DNA of 14,467 bases from UBA2040 sp047637535 (lineage in GTDB: Bacteria; Bacteroidota; Bacteroidia; Flavobacteriales_D; Crocinitomicaceae): the NCBI GenBank assembly GCA_047637535.1, contig JBLIKY010000037.1, forward strand, positions 1 through 14,467. The letters are read 5' to 3'. The notes beneath the pieces are model-generated. The model saw only the letters and a program-made list of their open reading frames with translations. It was not told the origin of the DNA and ran no database searches. This document shows positions 6,587-14,050 of this stretch, one piece after another. Numbering within the stretch: the first letter of the stretch is position 1; every line of letters begins with the position of its first letter. The translations under genes were made by a program, and so were the position numbers.

Positions 6587-8017
6587 ATGAACAAAGATCA
6601 CGTACAATCCTGGACTTCTTGTCTAAAAGTAATCAAAGACAACATCTCTTTGCAAGCGTTTAAGACGTGGTTCGAACCTATTATCCCAGTGCGCCTTGAA
6701 AACGATGCATTAACCATCCAAGTGCCATCTCATTTCTTTTATGAATGGTTAGAGGAAAATTATATTGATTTACTTAGAAAGGTTATCAAGAAAGAAATGG
6801 GTACTGAAGGCCGTTTGGAATACAGTATTGTTATGGAGAATAACAATACGAAATCAACTCCTTATACAGTAAAGTTGCCTGCATTGAACAAGAAATCGTT
6901 GAAAAACAACCCGGTCAATATGCCGTTGAATTTGAACGAGAATCAAATTAGAAATCCATTTATCATTCCTGGATTGAAGAAAGTCAATGTTGAGTCCAAC
7001 TTAAATCCATCGTATTCTTTCGAGAACTTTATTGAAGGAGATTGTAATCGTCTTGCTAGAGCTTCAGGTTATGCTGTTGCAAACAAGCCTGGAGGTACAG
7101 CCTTTAATCCATTGTTAATTTATGGTGGAGTAGGACTTGGTAAAACTCATTTAGCACACGCTATTGGAATTTCGATTAAAAATCAATTCCCTAATAAAAC
7201 TGTTCTTTATGTTGGTTCAGAAAAATTTGCTCATCAATTCATTGATGCGATCAAGAATCAAACAACGGCAGACTTCATTCACTTTTATCAAATGATAGAT
7301 GTGTTGATCATTGACGATGTTCAATTCTTCTCAGGAAAAGAAAAAACACAAGATGTATTCTTCCACGTGTTCAATCATTTACACCAAAACGGAAAACAGA
7401 TAATTCTTACATCAGACAAACCACCTGTTGAAATGCAAGGAATGGAGCAAAGACTTCTTTCTCGTTTCAAATGGGGATTGTCCGCCGACCTTAGTACACC
7501 AGATCTAGAAACACGTATAGCAATTCTAGAAAAGAAAATGTACGGAAGCGGTATAGATTTGCCTAAAGAAGTTGTTGAGTATTTGGCGTATAGCATCAAT
7601 ACTAACGTTAGAGAAATGGAAGGGGCTTTAACTAGTCTTCTTGCTCAAGCTTCTCTTAATAAAAAGGCGATTTCTCTTGATTTAGCTAGACAGATGGTAG
7701 ATAAGTTTGTGAAGAACACGGCTCGCGAAGTTTCTATCGAGTACATACAAAAAGTTGTTTCAGACTATTTTGATCTTCCGGTAGAAATGCTTAAATCAAA
7801 AACTCGTAAAAGAGAAGTAGTGCAAGCTCGTCAAATTTCAATGTATTTCTCTAAGAAAATGACGAAATCATCATTGGCGAATATAGGTGCTCATTGTGGA
7901 GGTAAAGATCACGCTACAGTACTTCACGCTTGTCGTACGGTAACTAACTTGTCAGAAACAGACAAACAATTTAGAGTTTACCTTGAAGATTTAGAAAAGA
8001 AATTGACGCTTCAATAA
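6587..8017 (+). CDS. dnaA: Chromosomal replication initiator protein DnaA
   Basis: This is the complete 476-residue AAA+ initiator that binds DnaA boxes and opens the origin. Domain I (about 1-85) has the WFEPIIPVRL and HFFYEWLEENY blocks used for DnaB/helicase contacts, followed by a variable linker (about 86-140). Domain III carries Walker A GGVGLGKTH (180-188), Walker B VLIIDDVQF (239-247), sensor 1 LTSDKPP (274-280), the box VII arginine finger RLLSRF (289-294, Arg293) and sensor 2 NVREMEGAL (340-348). Domain IV ends with the DNA-binding signature GGKDHATVLHAC (438-449). Length and motifs are all family-typical. The ATG at 6587 is preceded by an A-rich stretch with no strong Shine-Dalgarno, common in Bacteroidota. 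It is a monocistron: divergent genes lie upstream, and a strong terminator starts 24 bases after the stop. Confidence 0.98.
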   Translation: MNKDHVQSWTSCLKVIKDNISLQAFKTWFEPIIPVRLENDALTIQVPSHFFYEWLEENYIDLLRKVIKKEMGTEGRLEYSIVMENNNTKSTPYTVKLPALNKKSLKNNPVNMPLNLNENQIRNPFIIPGLKKVNVESNLNPSYSFENFIEGDCNRLARASGYAVANKPGGTAFNPLLIYGGVGLGKTHLAHAIGISIKNQFPNKTVLYVGSEKFAHQFIDAIKNQTTADFIHFYQMIDVLIIDDVQFFSGKEKTQDVFFHVFNHLHQNGKQIILTSDKPPVEMQGMEQRLLSRFKWGLSADLSTPDLETRIAILEKKMYGSGIDLPKEVVEYLAYSINTNVREMEGALTSLLAQASLNKKAISLDLARQMVDKFVKNTAREVSIEYIQKVVSDYFDLPVEMLKSKTRKREVVQARQISMYFSKKMTKSSLANIGAHCGGKDHATVLHACRTVTNLSETDKQFRVYLEDLEKKLTLQ

Positions 8018-8040
8018 AAAGTAAGTCAAAGAAAATATAC

Positions 8041-8074
8041 TCCCCGTTGATTAATTTCAATGGGGATTTTTTTT
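8041..8074 (+). terminator. Rho-independent terminator of dnaA
   Basis: TCCCCGTTGA (8041-8050) pairs with TCAATGGGGA (8057-8066), ten base pairs with one G.T wobble, around a six-base loop. Eight T follow at 8067-8074. The minus-strand side lacks an equal T tract, so it acts mainly for dnaA. Confidence 0.9.
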
Positions 8075-8131
8075 ATTAGAAAAATGCTACTCTTGGATGA
8101 AATCCCGGGTTAAAGAGAGTGATTTTTTCAT

Positions 8132-8647
8132 CTAATAGGGTAAATCTTCGTATTGTCCTCCAGTAATTCTTAGTGTATCGGTTGTACCTGATACAAATAA
8201 GTTTACTGAAAAGAAACCAGACATTCTTCTGTCAGTTTCGGAATGCTCATTAATTGCATGTTCACCGTTTGCAGAACTACTATAAGTCGTACCGTTATAA
8301 GATCCAGAAGTTCCAATTGGTGAGATAGGGTAACTTCCGATTTCGCCATTGCTCCCTAAGTTTAGCTGAATCACTATGCTGTCGTTAGAGAAACTCAAGG
8401 ACCAGATCGAGTTTTCATAAGTCAATGTTTTCGTTGGAAAAGAAATTTCAGCCCCCTTGATGTTTGCAATTAAGAATGCAAAATAGGATTCTTCACATTC
8501 AGTACAAGTTCCACCACAATCTATTCCTTCCTCACCTGTATCTAAAAATCCATTTTGACATTTATCAACAGTTTCTTCTTCTTCTTTCTTACAAGACAAC
8601 GAAAAAATTAAAATAAAAGCTAAAAATACAGTGCTAAAAATTTTCAT
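8132..8647 (-). CDS. Predicted surface-exposed lipoprotein with Cys-rich CGGxCxxC motif
   Basis: This is a 171-residue lipoprotein. A type II signal peptide (MKIFSTVFLAFILIFSLSC) ends at Cys19, with Ser rather than the usual Leu at -3. It is followed directly by KKEEEE, which fits the K-(D/E)2-type lipoprotein export signal described in Bacteroidota for transport to the cell surface. Residues 30-51 hold a four-cysteine cluster, CQNGFLDTGEEGIDCGGTCT followed by EC, a spacer motif common in Flavobacteriia lipoproteins. The rest (about 55-171) is beta-rich with Ser/Gly/Thr-heavy repeats and resembles DUF6252-type lipoproteins, though I cannot confirm that. It is convergent with dnaA and divergent from yigZ, with 42 bases between start codons. 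Function unknown. Confidence 0.8.
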   Translation of the reverse strand: MKIFSTVFLAFILIFSLSCKKEEEETVDKCQNGFLDTGEEGIDCGGTCTECEESYFAFLIANIKGAEISFPTKTLTYENSIWSLSFSNDSIVIQLNLGSNGEIGSYPISPIGTSGSYNGTTYSSSANGEHAINEHSETDRRMSGFFSVNLFVSGTTDTLRITGGQYEDLPY

Positions 8648-8658
8648 AGTGCTATTTT

Positions 8659-8668
8659 CGTATATACG
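8659..8668. promoter_or_regulatory. Palindrome in the divergent lipoprotein/yigZ promoter region
   Basis: CGTATATACG is a perfect ten-base inverted repeat in the middle of the 42-base gap between the two divergent start codons. Near-consensus -7 strings abut it on both strands: TATTTTCG at 8653-8660 (+) and TATATTTA at 8676-8669 (-), each one mismatch from TAnnTTTG. It could be a shared operator; short palindromes also occur by chance. Confidence 0.3.
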
Positions 8669-8675
8669 TAAATAT

Positions 8676-8692
8676 AAGGATTAAAAATATTG
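8676..8692 (+). promoter_or_regulatory. Shine-Dalgarno supporting a TTG start for yigZ
   Basis: AAGGA at 8676-8680 lies nine bases before TTG at 8690-8692. An in-frame TAA at 8675-8677 rules out a longer protein. The first downstream ATG, at codon 28, would delete the conserved KGSKF motif, so the TTG is very likely the true start. Confidence 0.7.
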
Positions 8693-9307
8693 GATTTTAA
8701 GCAATCGTACTTAACTATTGGTAAAGGTTTACCTGTCGAGATCAAAGAGAAAGGCTCTAAGTTCATAGGTATGGCTGCTCGATGTGAGACCGAAGACCAA
8801 GTAAAGGAAACGCTTGAGGCTTGGTGGGGTGAAAATCCTCAGGCTACTCATATTTGTTACGCGTACCGTATTGGAGTTGACGGTGAACTTTATAGGGCAA
8901 ATGACGATGGTGAACCAAATAACTCAGCTGGTGCTCCGATTTTAGGACAAATAACCTCTTTTGAATTGACCAACGTGCTCGTCGGTGTTGTTCGTTATTA
9001 TGGGGGTACAAAATTGGGGGTTGGTGGATTGATATCAGCCTATAAGGCTGCTGCAAAAGCGGTATTAGAGGGTGCGGAGAAAATCACAGTTGAATTACGT
9101 GAAAATTTAAAAATAGAATTCAATTATCAAGATATGCCACACATTATGGCCGTTTTGAAGAGAAATAGGATGGAAATAGGTGATTTGAACTTGGAAGAGA
9201 ATTGTTCGCTTGATATCCGACTTTCCACAGAAGACAATAAAGAAGATATAAAGGCGCTGCTGGCAATGTACGGTAGTGTTAAAATTAAATATTTAGGAAT
9301 ATACTAA
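8690..9307 (+). CDS. yigZ: YigZ/IMPACT family protein
   Basis: This is a 205-residue member of the IMPACT/UPF0029 family, conserved in bacteria and eukaryotes and linked in eukaryotes to Gcn2 and translation control; the bacterial function is not settled. The N-terminal domain shows all the hallmarks: KGSKF (21-25), QATHICYAYR (51-60), NDDGEP (71-76), SAGAPIL (79-85) and the signature RYYGGTKLGVGGL (102-114). The C-terminal about 70 residues match the ferredoxin-like DUF1949-type domain usual for bacterial YigZ. It starts with TTG behind an AAGGA ribosome-binding site. Its stop overlaps the next ATG by one base (TAATG), so it is translationally coupled to the M42 peptidase gene and probably to corA downstream. 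Confidence 0.92.
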   Translation: MDFKQSYLTIGKGLPVEIKEKGSKFIGMAARCETEDQVKETLEAWWGENPQATHICYAYRIGVDGELYRANDDGEPNNSAGAPILGQITSFELTNVLVGVVRYYGGTKLGVGGLISAYKAAAKAVLEGAEKITVELRENLKIEFNYQDMPHIMAVLKRNRMEIGDLNLEENCSLDIRLSTEDNKEDIKALLAMYGSVKIKYLGIY

Positions 9308-10233
9308 TGGAATTATTAGAAAAATTAATCGAGGTCAAAGGGGCTTCTGGAGACGAATCAAGAATTAAAGAATTCGTTAAAAACTATGTTCTTCAAAATC
9401 AAGATAATTGGAAGGTAAAGCCTGTTATTGTTGATGGTGAAGAATGGCAAGACGTTATGATATTGGTGTTTGGCAAGCCTAAAACAGCTATTTATGCCCA
9501 TTTAGATTCGATTGGATACACAGTGGGGTATAGTCGTGAATTAATCAAAATTGGCGGCCCAGCGGCGATTGACGGTATGTTATTAGTCGGAACGGATGAA
9601 TTCGGTAAAGAAATTGAGGTAGAATTAAACGTATTCGAAGATGAAAATGGCGGCGCTCATTATGAGTATTTGGGTGAGTCAGATCTTCAACGAGGTACTC
9701 AATTGACATTTAAACCTAATTTTAGAGAGACAGATGATTTTGTTCAAACTCCTTATTTAGACAATCGTTTAGGTGTTTGGGCCTCTCTACAAGTGGCAAA
9801 AACCTTGGAAAACGGAGCTATTGTTTTCTCAACTTATGAAGAACACGGAGGCAACACAGTTGGCTATGCTGCACAGTATTTGTGGGAGAATTACAAAGTA
9901 AGGCAAGCTCTTATTTCTGATATAACTTGGGTAACAGACGGGGTTCAGCATAAAAACGGTGTTGCTATTTCTTTGAGAGATAGTTCTGTACCCAGAAAAA
10001 CATACATAGACAGAATTGTAAAATTGGCCAAAGAAAGTGGTGCCAAGTTCCAGTTAGAGGTTGAGAAATCGGGTGGGAGTGACGGTTCCATGCTTCAAAA
10101 ATCGTCTGTAATGGTTGATTGGTGTTTTATTGGTGCACCCGAGGATAATGTTCACACGCCAGATGAAAAAGTAGCCAAAGAAGACATTATGAACATGGTC
10201 GAGTTGTACAAATACCTTATGTCTCATTTGTAA
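9307..10233 (+). CDS. M42 family metallo-aminopeptidase
   Basis: This 308-residue cytosolic peptidase is of the M42 (glutamyl aminopeptidase/TET-like) group and removes N-terminal residues from peptides. All five metal-ligand motifs and the catalytic base are visible: AHLDSIG (64-70, His65), YLDNRLG (150-156, Asp152), YEEHGG (177-182, Glu178/Glu179), ISDITW (203-208, Asp205) and VHTPDE (282-287, His283). It is shorter than the usual 340-360 residues, mostly because the inserted PDZ-like dimerisation segment is compact (about 75-145). The family is historically mislabelled endoglucanase. The ATG overlaps the yigZ stop by one base, and corA begins 37 bases after its stop. Substrate preference cannot be deduced. 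Confidence 0.88.
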   Translation: MELLEKLIEVKGASGDESRIKEFVKNYVLQNQDNWKVKPVIVDGEEWQDVMILVFGKPKTAIYAHLDSIGYTVGYSRELIKIGGPAAIDGMLLVGTDEFGKEIEVELNVFEDENGGAHYEYLGESDLQRGTQLTFKPNFRETDDFVQTPYLDNRLGVWASLQVAKTLENGAIVFSTYEEHGGNTVGYAAQYLWENYKVRQALISDITWVTDGVQHKNGVAISLRDSSVPRKTYIDRIVKLAKESGAKFQLEVEKSGGSDGSMLQKSSVMVDWCFIGAPEDNVHTPDEKVAKEDIMNMVELYKYLMSHL

Positions 10234-10270
10234 TTCGTAATTTTTGTAAATTAATACTCAAAATCTAATT

Positions 10271-11284
10271 ATGTCTGATTCCGCTGATATCTGTCAATTG
10301 TATAAATATGACAAAGAATCTTATTTGTCTTCACACGACACGCCCCAGCATTTTGCGAGTTCGTTTGTTGCCGAAGAAATCTTCGACGATAAGGTCAGTT
10401 GGCTAAACTACCATTCAATTGAGTGTAAGACAGAGATTTCAGCATTGATGAGAAACCTCAAAGTCGATAAATTGGTGGTTGAGGATATTTACGAGGACAA
10501 ATTGAGACCAAAAATTGAAGAATACAACGGTTACGTATTTTTCTCAGTGAGATCGGCATTGCCAAGTAAGCATAGTGGTATGCTTCATCAAGAGCAAATC
10601 TCATTTGTTCTCGCTAAAAACTACTTGATTTCTCTTCAAGAAAGAAAATCTGATCATTTTACTGAGGTAAGAAGCAGAATAGTTACCAATAAAGGAAAAA
10701 TTAGATCGAAAGGAACTGATTTTTTACTTTGGAGAATGCTCGAGGCAATTGTTGAGAATTACTACGAAGTATTGGAGGATATAACCAAACGAACTGAATA
10801 CCTTGAAAAAATGGTACTAAAAAGTACCCATGCGGATGTATTAAAGCAAATCGAATCAGAGAAAAAACGATTAATGGAATTGCGTAAAATTGTGCTTCCG
10901 ATGAAAGACATAACGACTCAAATCGACCAATCTCAGCACGAAATATTTATCAAGGAAAATTATTACTATTTCAGTGATTTAAGGGCTTACACCCAGGGAG
11001 TATTGGAAGAAATTGATTCTACAAAACAGCTTCTTGATGGCTTGACAAACCTTTACTATGCTGTACAAGGGCAGAAGATGAATGAAATAATGAAAGTACT
11101 TACGGTTGTAAGTGCAGTCTTCATTCCTTTAACCTTTATAGCCGGACTTTACGGGATGAATTTCGACAACATTCCAGAACTGCACCACAAAAACGGATAT
11201 TTTTACACCCTTGGAGCAATGGTGTTGATTGGTTTGGTCTTGTTGACTATCTTCTACAAAAGGGGGTGGTTGAGTAAGAAGTGA
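10271..11284 (+). CDS. corA: CorA-type magnesium/divalent cation channel
   Basis: This 337-residue inner-membrane protein forms homopentameric Mg2+ (or Co2+/Ni2+) channels. It has the standard layout: a large acidic alpha/beta cytosolic domain (about 1-200), the long stalk helix (about 200-290), TM1 (about 275-293), the signature YGMNF at 294-298 in the pore mouth, a short periplasmic loop (IPELHHKNGY), TM2 (about 310-328) and a basic C-terminus (KRGWLSKK). Length is normal. It is the third gene of the probable yigZ-M42-corA run, 37 bases after the peptidase stop. A string TAATTTTTG in that gap is one base longer than the -7 motif, so an internal promoter is possible but unproven. No clear terminator is seen directly after it; the inverted-repeat element follows. 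Confidence 0.94.
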   Translation: MSDSADICQLYKYDKESYLSSHDTPQHFASSFVAEEIFDDKVSWLNYHSIECKTEISALMRNLKVDKLVVEDIYEDKLRPKIEEYNGYVFFSVRSALPSKHSGMLHQEQISFVLAKNYLISLQERKSDHFTEVRSRIVTNKGKIRSKGTDFLLWRMLEAIVENYYEVLEDITKRTEYLEKMVLKSTHADVLKQIESEKKRLMELRKIVLPMKDITTQIDQSQHEIFIKENYYYFSDLRAYTQGVLEEIDSTKQLLDGLTNLYYAVQGQKMNEIMKVLTVVSAVFIPLTFIAGLYGMNFDNIPELHHKNGYFYTLGAMVLIGLVLLTIFYKRGWLSKK

Positions 11285-11403
11285 AATGAGTTTTGAGTTG
11301 TGTGCAGGGAGTGATCAGGAAAACCCTCAAGACTCAAACAGTTACTCACACTTTTTATAACCCACTGTCCTCCGTACTGTTCCTCGCTCTGAAATAAACC
11401 CCC

Positions 11404-11510
11404 CCGCTCCGCTGGATTTGCAATCCTGCGGCAACAATTGTTTAAAGCACTTTTTCTTCCTAAGATTATTAATAATATAAGGCCGCAGGATTGCAAATTC
11501 AGCGGAGCGG
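11404..11510. repeat. 29-bp inverted repeat pair, REP/MITE-like element
   Basis: The arm at 11404-11432 and the reverse complement of the arm at 11482-11510 agree at 28 of 29 positions, with one G/A difference at arm position 12. The 49-base spacer (11433-11481) is AT-rich and includes the palindromes AACAATTGTT and ATTATTAATAAT. Each arm is itself partly symmetric: GGATT-TGC-AATCC in the left arm, with outer CCGC/GCGG. This arrangement resembles paired REP sequences or a miniature inverted-repeat element. No transposase gene lies nearby and I see no convincing target-site duplication. As RNA it would fold into one long hairpin. Confidence 0.75.
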
Positions 11511-11543
11511 CGAAAGTAGATTAAAAGAATAAAATTAAAGCAC

Positions 11544-11576
11544 AAAAAAAGCGACTATCACCGATAGTCGCTTTTT
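11544..11576. terminator. Bidirectional Rho-independent terminator, chiefly for pckA
   Basis: GCGACTATC (11551-11559) pairs perfectly with GATAGTCGC (11563-11571) around a three-base loop. Seven A precede and five T follow, so both strands give a GC-containing stem plus U tract. It lies 18 bases beyond the pckA stop on the minus strand and would also stop transcripts arriving from corA. Confidence 0.92.
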
Positions 11577-11594
11577 ACATTAGTATTATTTCTA

Positions 11595-13208
11595 TTATGC
11601 CATTACATTCGGAGCGGCTGCTTTAATAGCTTCACTCGTCTCGTTCGCATATTTTTCAAAATTCTTCACGAATTGACCTGCTAAATTTTGAGCTTTCTCA
11701 TCGTAAGCCGATTTGTCTGCCCAAGTATCTCTTGGGTTTAATAATTCGCTAGGTACACCCTCACATGTAGTCGGGATTGCAACATCGAAAATTGGTAGTT
11801 TAATGTATTCAACATTATCCAATTTTCCAGTTAAGGCAGCAGTAATCATTGCTCTTGTGTATGATAATTTCATTCTTGAACCAACGCCAAACGAACCACC
11901 GGTCCAGCCTGTATTGATCAACCAAACTTTAATGTCTGTACCTTCCAGTTTGTTACCCAATAACTCAGCGTATTTAGCTGGGTGTAGAGGTAAGAAAGCA
12001 GCACCAAAACAAGCAGAGAAAGTTGTTGTTGGTTCAGTGATTCCCATTTCAGTTCCAGCAACTTTCGCTGTGTAGCCTGACATGAAGTGATACATTGCCT
12101 GTTCAATAGTCAACTTTGAAATCGGAGGTAAAACACCAAAAGCATCCGCTGTTAAGAAGAATATGTTTTTTGGGCCTGTTCCAACTGATGGTTGAGCGAT
12201 GTTGTCAATGTGATTTATTGGATAGGAAACACGTGTGTTTTCTGTAATCGTTTTGTCTTTGTAATCTGGAATTGAAGTTCCTTCTTGAAAGCCAATGTTC
12301 TCTAAAATGGCACCAAACTTAATGGCATCAAATATTTGTGGTTCTGTCTCTCTAGCTAAATCAATTGTCTTGGCGTAACACCCACCTTCAAAGTTGAAGA
12401 CCGAATCTCCGTCCCAACCGTGTTCGTCATCACCTATCAATCTTCTGTTTTCATCTGAAGAAAGAGTTGTTTTTCCAGTTCCTGATAAACCGAAAAACAC
12501 TGCTGTATCATGATCTTCATTACCAATGTTTGCTGAACAGTGCATTGATAAAGTGTTTTTCTCTTGTGGAAGGATGTAGTTCAATACAGAGAAAACTCCT
12601 TTTTTGATCTCACCAGTGTAACCGGTTCCACCAATAATAATCATCTTTTTAGTGAAGTTGATTATTGCGAAATTTTCTTGTCTTGTTCCATCTACTGCAG
12701 GATCTGCTTTAAACTCAGGAGCACATACTATATGCCATTCTGGAGTAAAGTTTTCGATTTGTTCGTCTGTAGGTCTAAGAAACATGTTGCTAGCGAACAT
12801 ATTCGCCCAAGGTGTTTCTGTTACAACTCTAAGGTTCAACTGAAATTTAGGGTTAGCACAAGCATAAGCATCTCTTACGTAGATGTCCTTGTTCTCAAGA
12901 AAAGCTTGCATTTTAGCATATAAAGCGTCAAATTTCTCAGTAGAGAATTTGATGTTTATATCACCCCACCATACGGTGTTTTCTGTTTTTTCGTCACAAA
13001 CTACAAATCTGTCTTTAGGTGACCTACCAGTGAAATCACCAGTTTCGATCGCCAAAGCGCCTGTGTCCGTTAACATCCCTTGTCCTAAAATAATTGTGTC
13101 TTCGACTAATTCTGCGGGACTCAAGTTCCAAAACTGGGTTCCTGAATTTTTCAATCCAATAGAAGTGGTTAAATCGGCATTTTTGCCTTGCTTACCATAT
13201 ACGTCCAT
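11595..13208 (-). CDS. pckA: Phosphoenolpyruvate carboxykinase (ATP)
   Basis: This complete 537-residue enzyme interconverts oxaloacetate + ATP with phosphoenolpyruvate + CO2 + ADP, the entry step of gluconeogenesis. The ATP-type signatures are all present: substrate-binding TGRSPKDRF (60-68), NFTKKMIIIGGTGYTGEIKK (184-203), the kinase-1a P-loop GLSGTGKTTLS (240-250), the metal-binding GDDEHGWD (259-266), and FNFEGGCYAKTIDL (271-284). Near the C-terminus comes the WTGGSFGVGSRMKLSYTRAM block. Length is standard for the ATP-dependent family. It has its own likely promoter (TAATTTTG, 13250-13243) and its own terminator 18 bases after the stop. A consensus DnaA box lies about 92 bases upstream of its ATG. 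The upstream gene elbB is in the same direction, 134 bases away. Confidence 0.97.
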   Translation of the reverse strand: MDVYGKQGKNADLTTSIGLKNSGTQFWNLSPAELVEDTIILGQGMLTDTGALAIETGDFTGRSPKDRFVVCDEKTENTVWWGDINIKFSTEKFDALYAKMQAFLENKDIYVRDAYACANPKFQLNLRVVTETPWANMFASNMFLRPTDEQIENFTPEWHIVCAPEFKADPAVDGTRQENFAIINFTKKMIIIGGTGYTGEIKKGVFSVLNYILPQEKNTLSMHCSANIGNEDHDTAVFFGLSGTGKTTLSSDENRRLIGDDEHGWDGDSVFNFEGGCYAKTIDLARETEPQIFDAIKFGAILENIGFQEGTSIPDYKDKTITENTRVSYPINHIDNIAQPSVGTGPKNIFFLTADAFGVLPPISKLTIEQAMYHFMSGYTAKVAGTEMGITEPTTTFSACFGAAFLPLHPAKYAELLGNKLEGTDIKVWLINTGWTGGSFGVGSRMKLSYTRAMITAALTGKLDNVEYIKLPIFDVAIPTTCEGVPSELLNPRDTWADKSAYDEKAQNLAGQFVKNFEKYANETSEAIKAAAPNVMA

Positions 13209-13242
13209 ACGTTTTCTTTTAATTTAAAGATGTTTCGTGAGC

Positions 13243-13250
13243 CAAAATTA
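13243..13250 (-). promoter_or_regulatory. Putative -7 promoter element of pckA
   Basis: On the minus strand these bases are TAATTTTG, an exact TAnnTTTG match, 34 bases before the pckA ATG. The implied leader is about 30 nt. A clear -33 TTG is not visible at the expected spacing. Confidence 0.5.
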
Positions 13251-13299
13251 CGAAGTATAGATGTTAAAACACATTATAAACGTCTTTTTTTTGATTGTT

Positions 13300-13308
13300 T
13301 TATCCACA
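13300..13308 (+). promoter_or_regulatory. Consensus DnaA box TTATCCACA
   Basis: This is an exact match to the high-affinity DnaA-binding consensus, in the gap between elbB and pckA and about 50 bases upstream of the putative pckA -7 element. I noticed no second consensus box elsewhere in the window. It is therefore a lone site, which could be regulatory or coincidental. Confidence 0.45.
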
Positions 13309-13342
13309 ATGTAAATGACGATAACTATCTAATTCGTTGAAT

Positions 13343-14032
13343 TTAGGCACTTTCTTTTATCATTTTTACCATTGAAAAGACAGCTTGATCAATGTTAATT
13401 TGAATATCAAGTAGTTTAGCGTCCATCATGTAACAAGGGGCAGTGATGATTTTGTTTTTTTCGTCAATCAATATTTCGCTAATTGTCTTTTTTTCAGTTT
13501 GCATACCTGTTTTCTCCAATCCATCGCAAAAGCTTTGGATATCGTAGCTAGAAGGAGCCTTATCACTGCCAATCGTCAGGTTTAACTTTGCTGTTCCTTC
13601 AAAGGCTTTGGCCAAAACAACAGGTGAAACGCAAAGAGCTACTATTGGTTTCCCTATGTTGTATAAGTTGACCAATAACAATTTAACTTCTGGTAATATT
13701 TCACCGTCCGGACCTGCAAAAGCCCATTTGGTTAAGTTTTTTGCACTCCCAAAACCTCCAGGAATTAGTAATCCATCTATGTCGTCAAGTTTTACATCTG
13801 AAATTTCAGTCACTACACCTCGAGAAATTCTTGCGGCTTCTGTCATCATGTTTCGCTGCTCTTTCATTTCTTCGCCATTCAAATGATTGATGACGTGATG
13901 TTGATTTTTGTCGATAGATATACAGACATATTCTGCATTTTCTTTCTCAACGGCTAACATGCTCAATACGGACTCTTGAATTTCTGCTCCGTCGTAAACA
14001 CCGCATCCAGATAGTAAAATTCCTATTTTCAT
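13343..14032 (-). CDS. elbB: ElbB-like DJ-1/PfpI (class I GATase-like) protein
   Basis: This 229-residue protein is of the ElbB (YhbL, sigma cross-reacting protein 27A) group of the DJ-1/PfpI superfamily. The opening KIGILLSGCGVYDGAEIQE with Cys10 is characteristic, followed by LLIPGGFGSAKNLTKWAF (88-105) and the nucleophile-elbow segment IVALCVSPVVLAK (130-142) with Cys134. The E. coli homologue was linked loosely to isoprenoid synthesis and has reported weak glyoxalase activity; the physiological role is not established. The ATG is 18 bases after the stop of the cytochrome c peroxidase-type gene, so the two are probably cotranscribed. No hairpin terminator is apparent after its stop, leaving read-through into pckA possible. 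Confidence 0.88.
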   Translation of the reverse strand: MKIGILLSGCGVYDGAEIQESVLSMLAVEKENAEYVCISIDKNQHHVINHLNGEEMKEQRNMMTEAARISRGVVTEISDVKLDDIDGLLIPGGFGSAKNLTKWAFAGPDGEILPEVKLLLVNLYNIGKPIVALCVSPVVLAKAFEGTAKLNLTIGSDKAPSSYDIQSFCDGLEKTGMQTEKKTISEILIDEKNKIITAPCYMMDAKLLDIQINIDQAVFSMVKMIKESA

Positions 14033-14050
14033 AAATGTTGATTTTTTGGA

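Larger units (their letters stand above)
11285..11594. other. Intergenic region between convergent corA and pckA
   Basis: This region has no credible gene. It contains a weak stem-loop after corA (TTTGAGT 11292-11298 with ACTCAAA 11332-11338) and a GC-richer patch (about 11360-11403) with an imperfect internal repeat, AGGAACAGT / AGGACAGT on the minus strand. It then holds the 29-bp inverted repeat (11404-11510) and a bidirectional terminator (11544-11576). The base composition of the patch and repeat differs from the surrounding AT-rich DNA, hinting at an inserted repetitive element. Confidence 0.5.

Noticed and set aside
11292..11338. Terminator right after corA
   Set aside because: The TTTGAGT/ACTCAAA stem has a long unpaired interior and no T tract directly after it; too weak to call.
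11254..11545. Minus-strand frames of 67-80 codons across the inverted repeat
   Set aside because: Their translations follow the repeat arms and non-coding DNA, partly overlap corA, and show no family resemblance; they are by-products of the repeat.
11564..13227. Long + strand frames within pckA
   Set aside because: They are antisense shadows of a fully conserved enzyme and show no independent signal.
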